44,961 nt of DNA from NCBI RefSeq assembly GCF_004799445.1, contig NZ_SSNA01000073.1:1-44961 (forward strand). Reading direction: 5' to 3'. Source of the DNA: Bradyrhizobium sp. (GTDB taxonomy: Bacteria; Pseudomonadota; Alphaproteobacteria; Rhizobiales; Xanthobacteraceae). The notes under the pieces are model-generated. The model was not told the origin of the DNA. It did not search any database and was given only the letters and a program-made list of their open reading frames with translations. Every line of letters starts with the position of its first letter. Positions within the stretch are counted from its first letter, which is position 1. Positions 15,917 to 24,900 of this stretch are shown here, piece after piece. The position numbers and the translations under genes are program-made.

Positions 15917-16996
15917 TTACTCGGCTTTTGGAGACATCTGCGCATGATTGCTGGCGGCGACCGAAACCGGTTCAGCTTGTTCGGCTGATCCGACTGTCGA
16001 AGAGGATGATTCCGTGGCGGCGGGAAGTCGGGGTGTTGCGACCGAGATCGCGACCTGCCTGCGGCCGATAACGACGCCGGACACCGTACGCTGCGATTGC
16101 AGATTGAGAACGTTGACCACGTCGCCCTCGGTGCCGCCCTCCAGTGCCTTGCCGCGAATGGTGAGATAGAGACCGGTGGATTCGTAGATCAGGGTGATAT
16201 TCTCGTCGCGCTGCACCAGATCCGGCTTGGCGAGATCGGCGACCTTCAGCACCTGGCCGGCGCGAAGCTGCTTTCGCATCTGCATTCCGACGGCGCGGTT
16301 GCGGACCGCGACGTCGCCGCCCACTTCGCCCTTGGGACGCCGCTCGGTGATCACGTCGGAGGATTTCAGGATTTCATTGCGTTCGACGCCGCGCGCCAGC
16401 ACGGCTGCCTCCACGGTTTCGATCGCGATGCCGGTAATCCGCAGCTTGGTCCGCGCGCTGTTGGTCTCGTTGCTGATTTCAAAGCTGACGTCGAAGCGGC
16501 CGCTGCGCGGCTCGTAGCGGACCGAGACCGGCTGCAGGGCGCCGGTGTTCCACGCCTCCAGCCGGACATCCTGGACGTCGCGGTCGAAGGTCAGGCTGAG
16601 GTTGGCGGCGTCGCCGAGGCCATTGCGATGCTCGAGCGCATGGGCGACCTGGGCTTCGATCTCCTTGCCCTCGAGGGTGCGGGACAGCCGGGTCACCGAG
16701 ACCGCCTTGATATCCCTTGTTTCAACGCCGATCACCTGATGCGCCTGCAGCGTGGCGATCAACTGCGCGGTCGGCAGCGAGCCGGTGGTGCCGAGATCCG
16801 GCGCGCGATAGATCGCGATCTGCGCTGACGTGCCGGCGTTGTCGATCACGTCCCCGATCCGCACCACGTCACTTTCGACGGTGACGTTGGCGCGAAGCAC
16901 CGGTGCCGCGATGGTGTCGTCGCTGGCCTGCGCGAATGCCGTGACGGGCATGGCGGCGAGCAGCGCGGCGAGGAGAAGCGAACGGGCGGTCATCAT
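15917..16996 (-). CDS. flgA: P-ring assembly chaperone FlgA
   Basis: FlgA is a periplasmic chaperone needed for FlgI polymerisation. The 359-residue precursor has a signal peptide (LLLAALLAAMPVTAFAQA). Its C-terminal SAF/ChapFlgA region (about 205-330) reads VLARGVERNEILKSSDVITERRP, MRKQLRAGQVLKVADLAKPDLVQRDENITLIYES, GKALEGGTEGDVVNVLNLQSQRTVSGVVIG. It is longer than enteric FlgA (about 220 residues) because of an extra N-terminal domain of about 130 residues and a Ser/Ala-rich tail. It lies between flgG and flgH. Confidence 0.93.
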   Translation of the reverse strand: MMTARSLLLAALLAAMPVTAFAQASDDTIAAPVLRANVTVESDVVRIGDVIDNAGTSAQIAIYRAPDLGTTGSLPTAQLIATLQAHQVIGVETRDIKAVSVTRLSRTLEGKEIEAQVAHALEHRNGLGDAANLSLTFDRDVQDVRLEAWNTGALQPVSVRYEPRSGRFDVSFEISNETNSARTKLRITGIAIETVEAAVLARGVERNEILKSSDVITERRPKGEVGGDVAVRNRAVGMQMRKQLRAGQVLKVADLAKPDLVQRDENITLIYESTGLYLTIRGKALEGGTEGDVVNVLNLQSQRTVSGVVIGRRQVAISVATPRLPAATESSSSTVGSAEQAEPVSVAASNHAQMSPKAE

Positions 16997-17004
16997 CAGC
17001 TCCC

Positions 17005-17796
17005 TCAGCGGAACAGCGCGGTGGTGGATTGCATCATCTGGTCCGCGGCGGTGATCACCTTCGCGTTCATTTCGTAGGCACGCTGCGCGGCGATCAGGTC
17101 GGACATTTCCGAGACGACGTCGACATTGGCCTGTTCGAGGCTGCCTTGCGTGATGGCTCCGAAGCCCAGCAGGTTGGCGAGACCGTCCTGCGGCGCGCCG
17201 GACGCCGGCGTATCGGTGAAGAGGTTGTTTCCGACCGGCTGCAGGCCGGCCTTGTTGATGAATCGCGTCAGGCCGATCTGGCCGATGATCGTGGAGGTCG
17301 CCGTAGCTCCCGGCAACGTCACCGAGACCTGGCCCTGGGCATTGACCGCCAGGCCCGAAGCATTTTGCGGTATCGTAATCGTGGGCTGTACTGGATTTCC
17401 CTGAGCGTTGACGATGCGCCCGGTGTTGTCCATCTGGAAGGTACCGTCCCTGGTATATTGGAAGGTGCCGTCCGGCATCAGGATCTTGAAGAAACCCTCG
17501 CCGGTGATCGCGAGATCGAGATCGTTGCCGGTCTGCGAAAGCGTTCCCTGGGTCATCGATCGCGGCGTGCCGACGGTCTGGACGCCGCCGCCGATATCGA
17601 TGCCCACCGGCAGGATGGTGCCCTGCTCCGAGGACTGCGCGCCGATCCGGCGGACATGCTGGTAGATCAGATCCTGGAACGAGGCGGTTTGTTTCTTGTA
17701 GCCTGTGGTGCGCAGGTTCGCGATGTTGTTGGAGATGACCTGGACGTTGAGTTCCTGGGCCGCCATTCCAGTCGCAGCGGTATGAAGGGCTTGCAT
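17005..17796 (-). CDS. flgG: Flagellar distal rod protein FlgG
   Basis: FlgG makes the distal rod. The 263-residue protein opens with MQALHTAATGMAAQELNVQVISNNIANLRTTGYKK, contains GVQTVGTPRSMTQGTLSQTGNDLDLAITGEGFF, and ends with EQANVDVVSEMSDLIAAQRAYEMNAKVITAADQMMQ; these pair as the D0 helices of the axial family. Its start is 21 bases after the flgF stop. FlgG, FlgA and FlgH follow one another as in many flagellar operons. Confidence 0.97.
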   Translation of the reverse strand: MQALHTAATGMAAQELNVQVISNNIANLRTTGYKKQTASFQDLIYQHVRRIGAQSSEQGTILPVGIDIGGGVQTVGTPRSMTQGTLSQTGNDLDLAITGEGFFKILMPDGTFQYTRDGTFQMDNTGRIVNAQGNPVQPTITIPQNASGLAVNAQGQVSVTLPGATATSTIIGQIGLTRFINKAGLQPVGNNLFTDTPASGAPQDGLANLLGFGAITQGSLEQANVDVVSEMSDLIAAQRAYEMNAKVITAADQMMQSTTALFR

Positions 17797-17817
17797 GGAT
17801 AGTCTCCTGGATGGCCG

Positions 17818-18579
17818 TTATGCCGGGACGTCGGCGAGTTGCTGGATTGCGTTTTTGTGCAGGTCACTCTGCTGCTGCAGCAGCGTCGCGATTTGCGTAT
17901 AGGCGCGCGAGACCTCGATCATGCGGCTCATCTCCGCAACGGCGTTGACGTTGGACTTCTCGATGAAACCCTGGCGGACCGTCGATTTGATGTCGGGCTG
18001 CGCCGAGCCTTCTCCGGCGGTGTAGAGGTTCAAGCCCTCCTTCAGCAGCTTCTGCGCGTCGGGGAAGCTGACCAGGCGCAGCTTGCCGCGGATCGAATCC
18101 GTCCTGCCATTGCCTTCCACCACGGTGATGGTGCCGTCGGGCGTAACATTGATGTCATGGTCGGTCGGCTGAAAGACGATGGGGCCGCCGGTGCCGAGCA
18201 CTGGATTGCCCGCGACCGTCACGAGCTGGCCCACGTTGTTGAGCTGCATGCCGCCGTCCCGGGTATAGCGCTCGCCGGCGGGCGTCTGCACCACCAGAAA
18301 GGCGGAGCCGTCGATCGCAACATCCAGCGGATTTTTTGTCTGCTCAACGGCGCCTTGCGAGAAATCGCGGAAGGTACCGCGGTCCTGGACGAAGCTAACG
18401 CGGCGGTCGCTTCCCACGAAGTTGTCTTCGTGCGCGCCCGACGTCAGATGTTCCTCGAACAGCGAATTGTCGGCCTTGTAACCCGCCGTGTTGACGTTGG
18501 CGACGTTGTTGGCGATCACGTCCAACTGTCGTTCCAGTATCGTTTGCCGCGAAAGTCCGATCAGAAGCGCGTTCTGCAT
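17818..18579 (-). CDS. flgF: Flagellar proximal rod protein FlgF
   Basis: The 253-residue rod protein begins MQNALLIGLSRQTILERQLDVIANNVANVNTAGYK and ends with EKSNVNAVAEMSRMIEVSRAYTQIATLLQQQSDLHKNAIQQLADVPA. ATG 18577-18579 was chosen because the axial-protein D0 helix starts there and GGGGAG lies upstream. The longer frame from 18660 adds 27 residues unlike any rod protein. It is the first gene of flgFGAH, with a sigma-54-type promoter about 100 bases upstream. Confidence 0.96.
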   Translation of the reverse strand: MQNALLIGLSRQTILERQLDVIANNVANVNTAGYKADNSLFEEHLTSGAHEDNFVGSDRRVSFVQDRGTFRDFSQGAVEQTKNPLDVAIDGSAFLVVQTPAGERYTRDGGMQLNNVGQLVTVAGNPVLGTGGPIVFQPTDHDINVTPDGTITVVEGNGRTDSIRGKLRLVSFPDAQKLLKEGLNLYTAGEGSAQPDIKSTVRQGFIEKSNVNAVAEMSRMIEVSRAYTQIATLLQQQSDLHKNAIQQLADVPA

Positions 18580-18681
18580 CGTTGGTTCTCCCCTGAGCGA
18601 TCCGCGCCCAAACCCTCCCAGGCTGGTTGCGGATCCTGCGAACCGCCAAGGCTCTCCCAAGCCGCGGTTCGCACAGCACAG

Positions 18682-18697
18682 AGCGAAAGCCGTGCCA
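18682..18697 (-). promoter_or_regulatory. Sigma-54 promoter candidate for flgFGAH
   Basis: On the minus strand, TGGCACGGCTTTCGCT matches TGGCACG-N4-TTGCW with one mismatch. It uses the same TCGC variant and spacing as the element before flgI. The predicted start near 18671 leaves about 90 untranslated bases before flgF. Confidence 0.6.
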
Positions 18698-18827
18698 GCC
18701 TGGAAACGACAAATTTTACAATTGCTTACGGAATTTGGAGGGCTGCCGCCCGGGCGGCAATAAGGTCTTGTTGACCATGTTTGCCCGGCAACTTTTTCCT
18801 AGTTGAGGGGCAAAAGAAAGGTTCCAT

Positions 18828-18842
18828 TAACCATTATTACCT
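18828..18842 (+). promoter_or_regulatory. Imperfect CtrA box upstream of fliL
   Basis: TTAACCATTATTACC fits TTAA-N7-TTAA in the left half and at two of four bases in the right. It lies about 100 bases before fliL in the divergent spacer. In Caulobacter, the fliL operon is a CtrA target, which raises the plausibility. Confidence 0.4.
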
Positions 18843-18941
18843 TAGCGTCCGGATTGAGAGCGCAGTGCTGGCGGCATCTGTATCGCGTCATGAGGCCGCC
18901 TGCCGGCATCGAGTTAACTTCCAAACCGGACCGGGCGGGCG

Positions 18942-19433
18942 ATGGCAGACAACGATCAGGCAGAAGGCGCCGCAGACGTTGCGGAAGTCAGCGCGCCCAA
19001 GGGCAAGCTCAAACTGATCATCGCCGCGGTCCTCGTGCTGACCGTCGCCGGCGGCGCGGCGACCTGGTTCTTTTTCTTGCGCAATCATGGCGAAGAAACG
19101 CACGCGGAGGCGCCGCCGCCGAAACCGCCGGTTTACGTCGAAGTGCCGGAACTGCTGGTCAATCTGGTCGGGATGCCCGGCGAGCGGGTGCAGTATCTCA
19201 AGGTCAAGGTGGTGCTCGAGGTCAAGGAAGAAAAACAGGTCGAAGCCATCAAGCCGACGCTGCCGCGCGTCACCGACATTTTTCAAACCTATATGCGCGA
19301 GCTGCGATCGAGCGATCTCAACGGATCGGCGGGCCTGTTTCGCCTGAAGGAGGAAATGACCCGGCGCGTCAATGCTGCGGTTTCGCCAAATCAGGTCAGC
19401 GCTGTGCTGTTCAAGGAAATCGTCATTCAGTGA
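18942..19433 (+). CDS. fliL: Flagellar basal body-associated protein FliL
   Basis: FliL is an inner-membrane protein that surrounds and stabilises the stator. The 163-residue protein has a cytoplasmic tail, one membrane helix (about 24-46, KLIIAAVLVLTVAGGAATWFFFL), and a periplasmic SPFH-like domain with YVEVPELLVNLVG, QYLKVKVVLEV and a C-terminal VSAVLFKEIVIQ. It is the first gene of fliL-fliM-DUF6468-motE-like and is divergent from flgF. fliM starts 18 bases after its stop. Confidence 0.95.
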   Translation: MADNDQAEGAADVAEVSAPKGKLKLIIAAVLVLTVAGGAATWFFFLRNHGEETHAEAPPPKPPVYVEVPELLVNLVGMPGERVQYLKVKVVLEVKEEKQVEAIKPTLPRVTDIFQTYMRELRSSDLNGSAGLFRLKEEMTRRVNAAVSPNQVSAVLFKEIVIQ

Positions 19434-19451
19434 CGAGACGGATTTAGAATC

Positions 19452-20654
19452 ATGGCGGGCAACGCTCTAGACGACCAGGACGCAATTGCCGCCCAATGGG
19501 AAGCCTCGCTGGATTCCGAGGATCCGGCGGAAGCCGCGGCGGCTGCTGCGGCCAACGAACTCTCCGGCACCATGGCGCTGCAATGGGCCGCCATGGTCGA
19601 AGACGGCAGCCGCGATTTCGGCGGCGGCAAGAACGGCGGCGAGCGGGTTCTGTCGCAGGAGGAAATCGACAACCTGCTCGGCTTCAATGTCGGTGAAGTC
19701 AACCTCGACGACAATTCCGGCATACGTGCGATCATCGATTCGGCGATGGTTTCCTACGAGCGTCTGCCGATGCTCGAAATCGTTTTCGACCGGCTGGTGC
19801 GGCTGATGACCACCAGTCTGCGCAACTTCACCTCCGATAACGTCGAAGTCTCGCTCGACCGCATCACCTCGGTGCGGTTCGGCGACTACATGAATTCGAT
19901 CCCGTTGCCCGCGGTGCTCTGCGTGTTCAAGGCCGAGGAGTGGGAAAATTTCGGCCTCGCGACGGTGGATTCGAGCCTGATCTATTCGATGATCGACGTT
20001 CTCCTCGGCGGTCGCCGCGGGCAAACCTCGCTGCGCATCGAGGGCCGCCCCTACACGACCATCGAAACCAATCTGGTGAAGCGGCTGGTCGAAGTGGTGA
20101 TGGCCGACGCCGAGCAGGCCTTCCGGCCGCTGTCGCCCGTGACCTTCAGCATCGACCGGCTGGAAACCAATCCGCGTTTCGCGGCCATCAGCCGGCCGGC
20201 CAATGCCGCCATTCTGGTGCGGCTGCATATCGACATGGAGGATCGCGGCGGCAATATCGAATTGCTGCTGCCCTATGCGACCATCGAGCCGATCCGCCCG
20301 GTGCTGATGCAGATGTTCATGGGCGAGAAATTCGGCCGTGATCCGATCTGGGAGGGTCATTTCGCAACCGAGGTCGCGCAAGCGCAGATTTCCGTCGAGG
20401 CCGTTCTCTACGAAGCCGATATCCCGCTCAAGCAATTGATGAAGCTGAAGGTCGGCGACACCCTGCCGCTCGAGATGCAGGCCGACGCGCTGGTGGCGGT
20501 GCGTTGCGGCAGCGTGATCCTGACCGAAGGGCGGATGGGCAGGGTCGGCGACCGCGTCGCCATCCGCGTCACCAAGCAGCTGCGCAAGCCGAATACCACC
20601 TTCGCGATGTTCGAGAAGGCCGACGAGCAAACCAAGTTGATGGAGGCCCAATGA
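19452..20654 (+). CDS. fliM: Flagellar motor switch protein FliM
   Basis: FliM is the C-ring middle protein that binds phospho-CheY and sets rotation direction. The 400-residue protein contains the switch core (MLEIVFDRLVRLMTTSLRNFTSDNVEVSLDRITSVRFGDYMNSIPLP; GRPYTTIETNLVKRLVEVVMADAEQAF) and a C-terminal SpoA/FliN-like domain (about 320-390). The CheY-binding motif LSQEEIDNLLGF, usually at the N-terminus, begins at residue 67 here. The 66-residue Ala/Asp/Glu-rich extension before it holds two related segments, AAQWEASLDSED and ALQWAAMVEDGS. The start follows fliL by 18 bases. FliG and FliN are not in the window. Confidence 0.96.
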   Translation: MAGNALDDQDAIAAQWEASLDSEDPAEAAAAAAANELSGTMALQWAAMVEDGSRDFGGGKNGGERVLSQEEIDNLLGFNVGEVNLDDNSGIRAIIDSAMVSYERLPMLEIVFDRLVRLMTTSLRNFTSDNVEVSLDRITSVRFGDYMNSIPLPAVLCVFKAEEWENFGLATVDSSLIYSMIDVLLGGRRGQTSLRIEGRPYTTIETNLVKRLVEVVMADAEQAFRPLSPVTFSIDRLETNPRFAAISRPANAAILVRLHIDMEDRGGNIELLLPYATIEPIRPVLMQMFMGEKFGRDPIWEGHFATEVAQAQISVEAVLYEADIPLKQLMKLKVGDTLPLEMQADALVAVRCGSVILTEGRMGRVGDRVAIRVTKQLRKPNTTFAMFEKADEQTKLMEAQ

Positions 20655-21088
20655 GTCATTTATTTGGAATTGCGATCGAGAGTCTTGTGGCGATTTTGCT
20701 CATGCTCACGATAGGTTATTGCATGCTGTTGAATAGTCGGTTGAAGCGGCTGAAGGCCGATGAACATTCGCTGAAGGCGACGATCGGAGAGCTGATCACG
20801 GCGACCGAGATCGCCGAGCGTGCGATCGGCGGCCTCAAACACACCGTGCGCGACGTCAACGAGAATCTCGGCAACCAGCTGACGTCGGCGAGCCAGATGT
20901 CGATGCAGCTGAAGAAGCAACTGGCGGAAGGCGACAACGTGCTTCGGCGGCTGTCCAAGATCGCGATCGCCGCGCGGCCGGCGCCGGAGCCGGAACCCGC
21001 GCCCCCCAGGATATCGCCGGCCCAGGCCATCGCCGCGGCGGCCCAGGCGTTTTCCGACCGCAAAAGGTCTGATGGCCTCGCCGCATGA
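20651..21088 (+). CDS. DUF6468-type membrane protein of the fliM operon
   Basis: A 145-residue protein with an N-terminal membrane helix (about 7-28, AIESLVAILLMLTIGYCMLLNSRLKRL), a long helical or coiled-coil region (about 30-112) and an Ala/Pro-rich tail. The sequence matches my recollection of the DUF6468 family, found after fliM in alphaproteobacteria. It overlaps the fliM stop by ATGA and the next gene by ATGA, so all three are translationally coupled. The role is unknown, but the linkage suggests a motor or stator accessory. Confidence 0.8.
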   Translation: MSHLFGIAIESLVAILLMLTIGYCMLLNSRLKRLKADEHSLKATIGELITATEIAERAIGGLKHTVRDVNENLGNQLTSASQMSMQLKKQLAEGDNVLRRLSKIAIAARPAPEPEPAPPRISPAQAIAAAAQAFSDRKRSDGLAA

Positions 21089-21852
21089 AATCGTTCCGTG
21101 ACATCCGCGTGATTCCCGTGGTCCTGACTGCGATCTTCGGCCTTGCCGTCCTCAAGGTCGCCGGGCTGGTGATCGATGGCGGCTATGTATTCGACTATCG
21201 ACCGCAACCGACCAAGCAATCCTGGGCGCAGGACGTCTTCAACTATCCCGGCGGCAACAAGATCGACCGCGCCGATATCACGGGTTCGGTCGAGAAGCCC
21301 AAGGAGGAGGAAGGCGCCAAACCTGCCGCCGCCCCCGACGTGGCGAAGGCGGAGGGCGTCACGCATCCCGAGCAGGGCCAGTCGGTGTCGCCGTCCGAGC
21401 GTGCGATCCTCGAGCGGCTGCAGTCGCGGCGACAGGAACTCGAAGCCCGCGCGCGCGAAATCGATATTCGCGAGAGCCTGCTGAAGGCTGCCGAAAAGCG
21501 GGTCGAGGGGCGTGTCGAGGAGTTGAAGGCGGTCGAATCGCGGATCACGACGGCGACCCAGCAGAAGAGCGAAGCCGATACCGCGCGCTTCAAGGGCATC
21601 ATTACCATGTACGAGGGCATGAAGCCGAAGGACGCCGCCAAGGTGTTCGACCGCCTCGAAATGACCGTGCTGTTCGAAATCGCTTCGCAGATCGCGCCGC
21701 GGAAGATGGCCGATATTCTCGGTCTGATGACGACGGAAGCGGCCGAGCGGCTCACCGTCGAAATGGCGCGCCGCGCCGGGACGGACAAATCCGCCTCGAC
21801 GGCCGATCTTCCCAAAATCGAGGGCAAAGTGCTGCCGCAAAAGCTCAATTAG
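21085..21852 (+). CDS. motE: MotE-like periplasmic chaperone/motility protein
   Basis: The 255-residue protein has a membrane or signal helix (about 9-30), a Pro/Lys/Glu-rich linker, a coiled coil (about 108-165, SERAILERLQSRRQELEARAREIDIRESLLKAAEKRVE), and a C-terminal MgtE-N-like module (ITMYEGMKPKDAAKVFDRLEMTVLFEIASQIAPRKMADILGLMT). This is the plan of MotE, which in Sinorhizobium is a periplasmic chaperone for the motility protein MotC. It overlaps the DUF6468 gene by ATGA. A CtrA-type box follows its stop and precedes a large periplasmic protein, a possible client. Confidence 0.8.
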   Translation: MKSFRDIRVIPVVLTAIFGLAVLKVAGLVIDGGYVFDYRPQPTKQSWAQDVFNYPGGNKIDRADITGSVEKPKEEEGAKPAAAPDVAKAEGVTHPEQGQSVSPSERAILERLQSRRQELEARAREIDIRESLLKAAEKRVEGRVEELKAVESRITTATQQKSEADTARFKGIITMYEGMKPKDAAKVFDRLEMTVLFEIASQIAPRKMADILGLMTTEAAERLTVEMARRAGTDKSASTADLPKIEGKVLPQKLN

Positions 21853-21861
21853 CGGGGATAT

Positions 21862-21876
21862 TTAACAAGTCCTTAA
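21862..21876 (+). promoter_or_regulatory. Perfect CtrA-type box upstream of the large TPR gene
   Basis: TTAACAAGTCCTTAA is an exact TTAA-N7-TTAA. It starts 10 bases after the motE-like stop and lies 88 bases before the start at 21964. This suggests that the TPR gene has its own cell-cycle-regulated promoter as well as any read-through. Confidence 0.6.
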
Positions 21877-21963
21877 ATCGCCAATTCTAGATTTGAATGC
21901 GCGCGGCGCGTGTGCGGGCGTTCCGCCGGCGACCGGATCGTGGAACTGAAAGACTAGGCTGGA

Positions 21964-24900
21964 ATGGCGCGGACGGCTGCCGCAGGATCTTGGTCGCGAG
22001 TTCGCGCTTGTGCGCGGACGGCCCGGCGTTGCCTCGGCCGGCCCTCCTGGCTGGCGGCAGGTCTCGTCCTGATCGGTCTGATGAGTCCGGGCGTCTGCCG
22101 GGCGGATCTGGTCAAGGGTGAGGCGACGTTTTCCGCAGCGGACGGCTATGCGCGGATGGTTCTCAAATTCACCGAGGATGTCGAGGCTGAAGTGACCACA
22201 GCCGGCACGATTATCGTGATCCGGTTCAAGCGCCCGGTGGACCTTCCGATCGATCAATTGTCCGACGCGGTTCCCGACTATGTCGGATCGGCGCGACGCG
22301 ATCCGGATGGCTCGGCGATCCGGCTGTCGTTGGCGCGCCGGGTGACCATCAACACCATGACCGCCGGCGAAAGGGTGTTCATCGATTTCTTGCCGGACTC
22401 ATGGAACGGTGCGCCTCCCGGGCTTCCCCCCGAGGTGGTTCGCGAACTGGCGGAGCGCGCGCGGGTCGCCGAGCGCGAATTGCGCCAGCAGCGGGCATTG
22501 ACGGAGGCGAAGAAGCGTCCGCCGATCCGGGTCCGCGCGTCGGTTCTGCCGACCTTCGTGCGTTTTGTTTTCGAAGTGCCTGACGGCGTCGGTGTCTCTT
22601 CGGTACTGAACGAACAGAAACTCAGGCTGATGTTCAGCGCCGTGCTGGTGTTTGATCTGGCGGATGCCAAGCTGGCGGCGCCTTCCAACATCGGGTCGAT
22701 CAATCAGAAGGTCGAAGGCGAAACTTCCGTGGTGGAAATCACCATGGTCGGCGATGTCGACGTGCACTCCTTCCGCGAGGAGAAGAATTACGTCATCGAT
22801 GTCGCGTTCCAGCAAGCCGAGAAGGCATCGGCGCTGCCGTCGATGTCGGATGCCTCGCGCGCTCCGGCGCCCGCCGTGTCGGCTGCTCCCGCCACGTCGG
22901 CTGCGCCGGTCGCACGTGCCGCGCCGGCCGTGCCCGACAAGGCCGCTGCCATGGCCGCCGCCCCGCGGCAGCCCGGTGAGATCGCGCCGCCGACGTCGGA
23001 GACGCTCGCCCGGCAAGCCAATATCGAGATCAATCCCGAACGGGCGCCGCAGATGCCGCCCGCGCCCGAAGCCCAAACGCCTGCGCCCGAAGTCCAAACG
23101 CCGCCGCCACCGTCAAAGGAGCCGCCGGCTGCCGCAGCCGAGGTCCCGCTAAAAGTGCAGGTCGCCGCGCCCGCGCCGCCGCCGTCGCCGCCGGAAATCA
23201 AGTCCGGCGACGGCGCGGCCAGCGTTAGCGCCAGTCGCGACAGCAACGGCCTGCGCCTGAGCTTTTCATTTTCGGCCGCCACGCCCGCGGCGTTGTTCCG
23301 CCGCGCCGATACCGTGTGGCTGCTGTTCGATTCCAAAAAGCCGATCGACGTCGAGCCGATCCGCAGCCAGGGCGGCGCCATCATCGCTGACGTCAGCGTG
23401 ATGCCACTGGAAAAGGGACAGGCGGTCCGCATTCGTCTCAACCGCCCGCAAATGCCGTCGCTAACCGGCGATGAAAAGCCGGGCGGCGCAAACTGGACGC
23501 TCACATTCGCCGATACGATGCAGACGCCGACGCAACCGCTTGTAGCGATCCGAAACATCGCCGATCGCGCGCATGCCAATGTCGCGGTGCCGTTGTCCAA
23601 AGCCGGCGTGCTGCATCGGCTTGTCGATCCGGACGCGGGCGATACCCTCATGGTGGTCACGGCGATGGCGCCGGTTCGCGGCTTCATCAAGCGGCAGGAT
23701 TATGTCGAGATGTCGCTGCTGGAGTCGATCCACGGCGTGGTGATTCATCCGAACTCCGATGATGTCACGGCCGAGATCGGTTCCGACAAGATCGTCGTGG
23801 GCAGGCCGGGGGGCCTGACGCTGTCATCGGCCGATACCGGGGCGGAGCGGGCGCCGACGGCGGTCCGGCCGATTTTCGACGTCGACGAGTGGCGCAGGAA
23901 TCAAGAGGCAAATTTTGTCACGCGAGAGGATGCGCTGGTCGACGCGGCCGCCGCCGGGGAGGCCGATCAGCGCACGCCGGCCCGCATCGATCTTGCCCGT
24001 TTCTACCTCGCGCGCGGCATGTACCCGGAAGCCAAAGGTGTTCTCGATCTCGTACTCGCCGACGCCAAGCCGGGTTCCGAAGACCCGGTTGCCCTGATCG
24101 TGCACTCGGTGGCGAGCGCGCTGATGGGGCGCCCGGCGCGCGCGCTGAAGGACCTCGCCAGCCCGGCGATCGGATCCAACTTTGATACGCAGCTTTGGAA
24201 GGCGCTGGCCTACGCGCGTACCGGAAAATGGGCGGAAGCGCGCGAGAAATTCAAGAACGTCGAGTTCGCCATCACCGCGCTGCCGATCGACCTGCAGCGC
24301 GTTGTGACCGTCGATGCAATGCGTGCATCGCTCGAAGTCAGGGACTATCCGGGCGCCGCAAAACGCGCCAGCGAGCTGGAAGTTACCGGTCTGCCGGCGG
24401 AACTGAAGGCAGCGGTTTCGGTGCTGCGCGGCAGGCTCGCCGAGGCGCTCGGCCACGACAAGGATGCGCTGGATCAATACAGGATCGCGGTGGAATCCCC
24501 GGACCGCGCCGCCGCCGCCGAGGCCAAGCTGCTTGAAATTGAGCTAAGGCAGAAACGCGACGAAATCAGCCCGGCCGACGCCTTGCGCGAACTTGAGACG
24601 CTCGCGGTGACCTGGCGCGGCGACACCATCGAGGTGCGGACGCTGGAAATGCTGGCACGCATCTATGCCGATAGCGGACGCTATGGCGAATCGCTCGAGG
24701 CGGTGAAGATCGCCAACAAGCTGCAGCCCAATTCGGAATTCGCGCGGCAGGGTCAGGACGCGGCCGCGGCGCTGTTCGTCCAGCTCTTTCTCGGCCAGAA
24801 GGGCGACGACCTTCCGCCCATCGACGCGCTCGGGCTGTTCTACGAACATCGCGAATTGACGCCGATCGGACGGCGCGGCGACGAAATGATCCGCCGCCTC

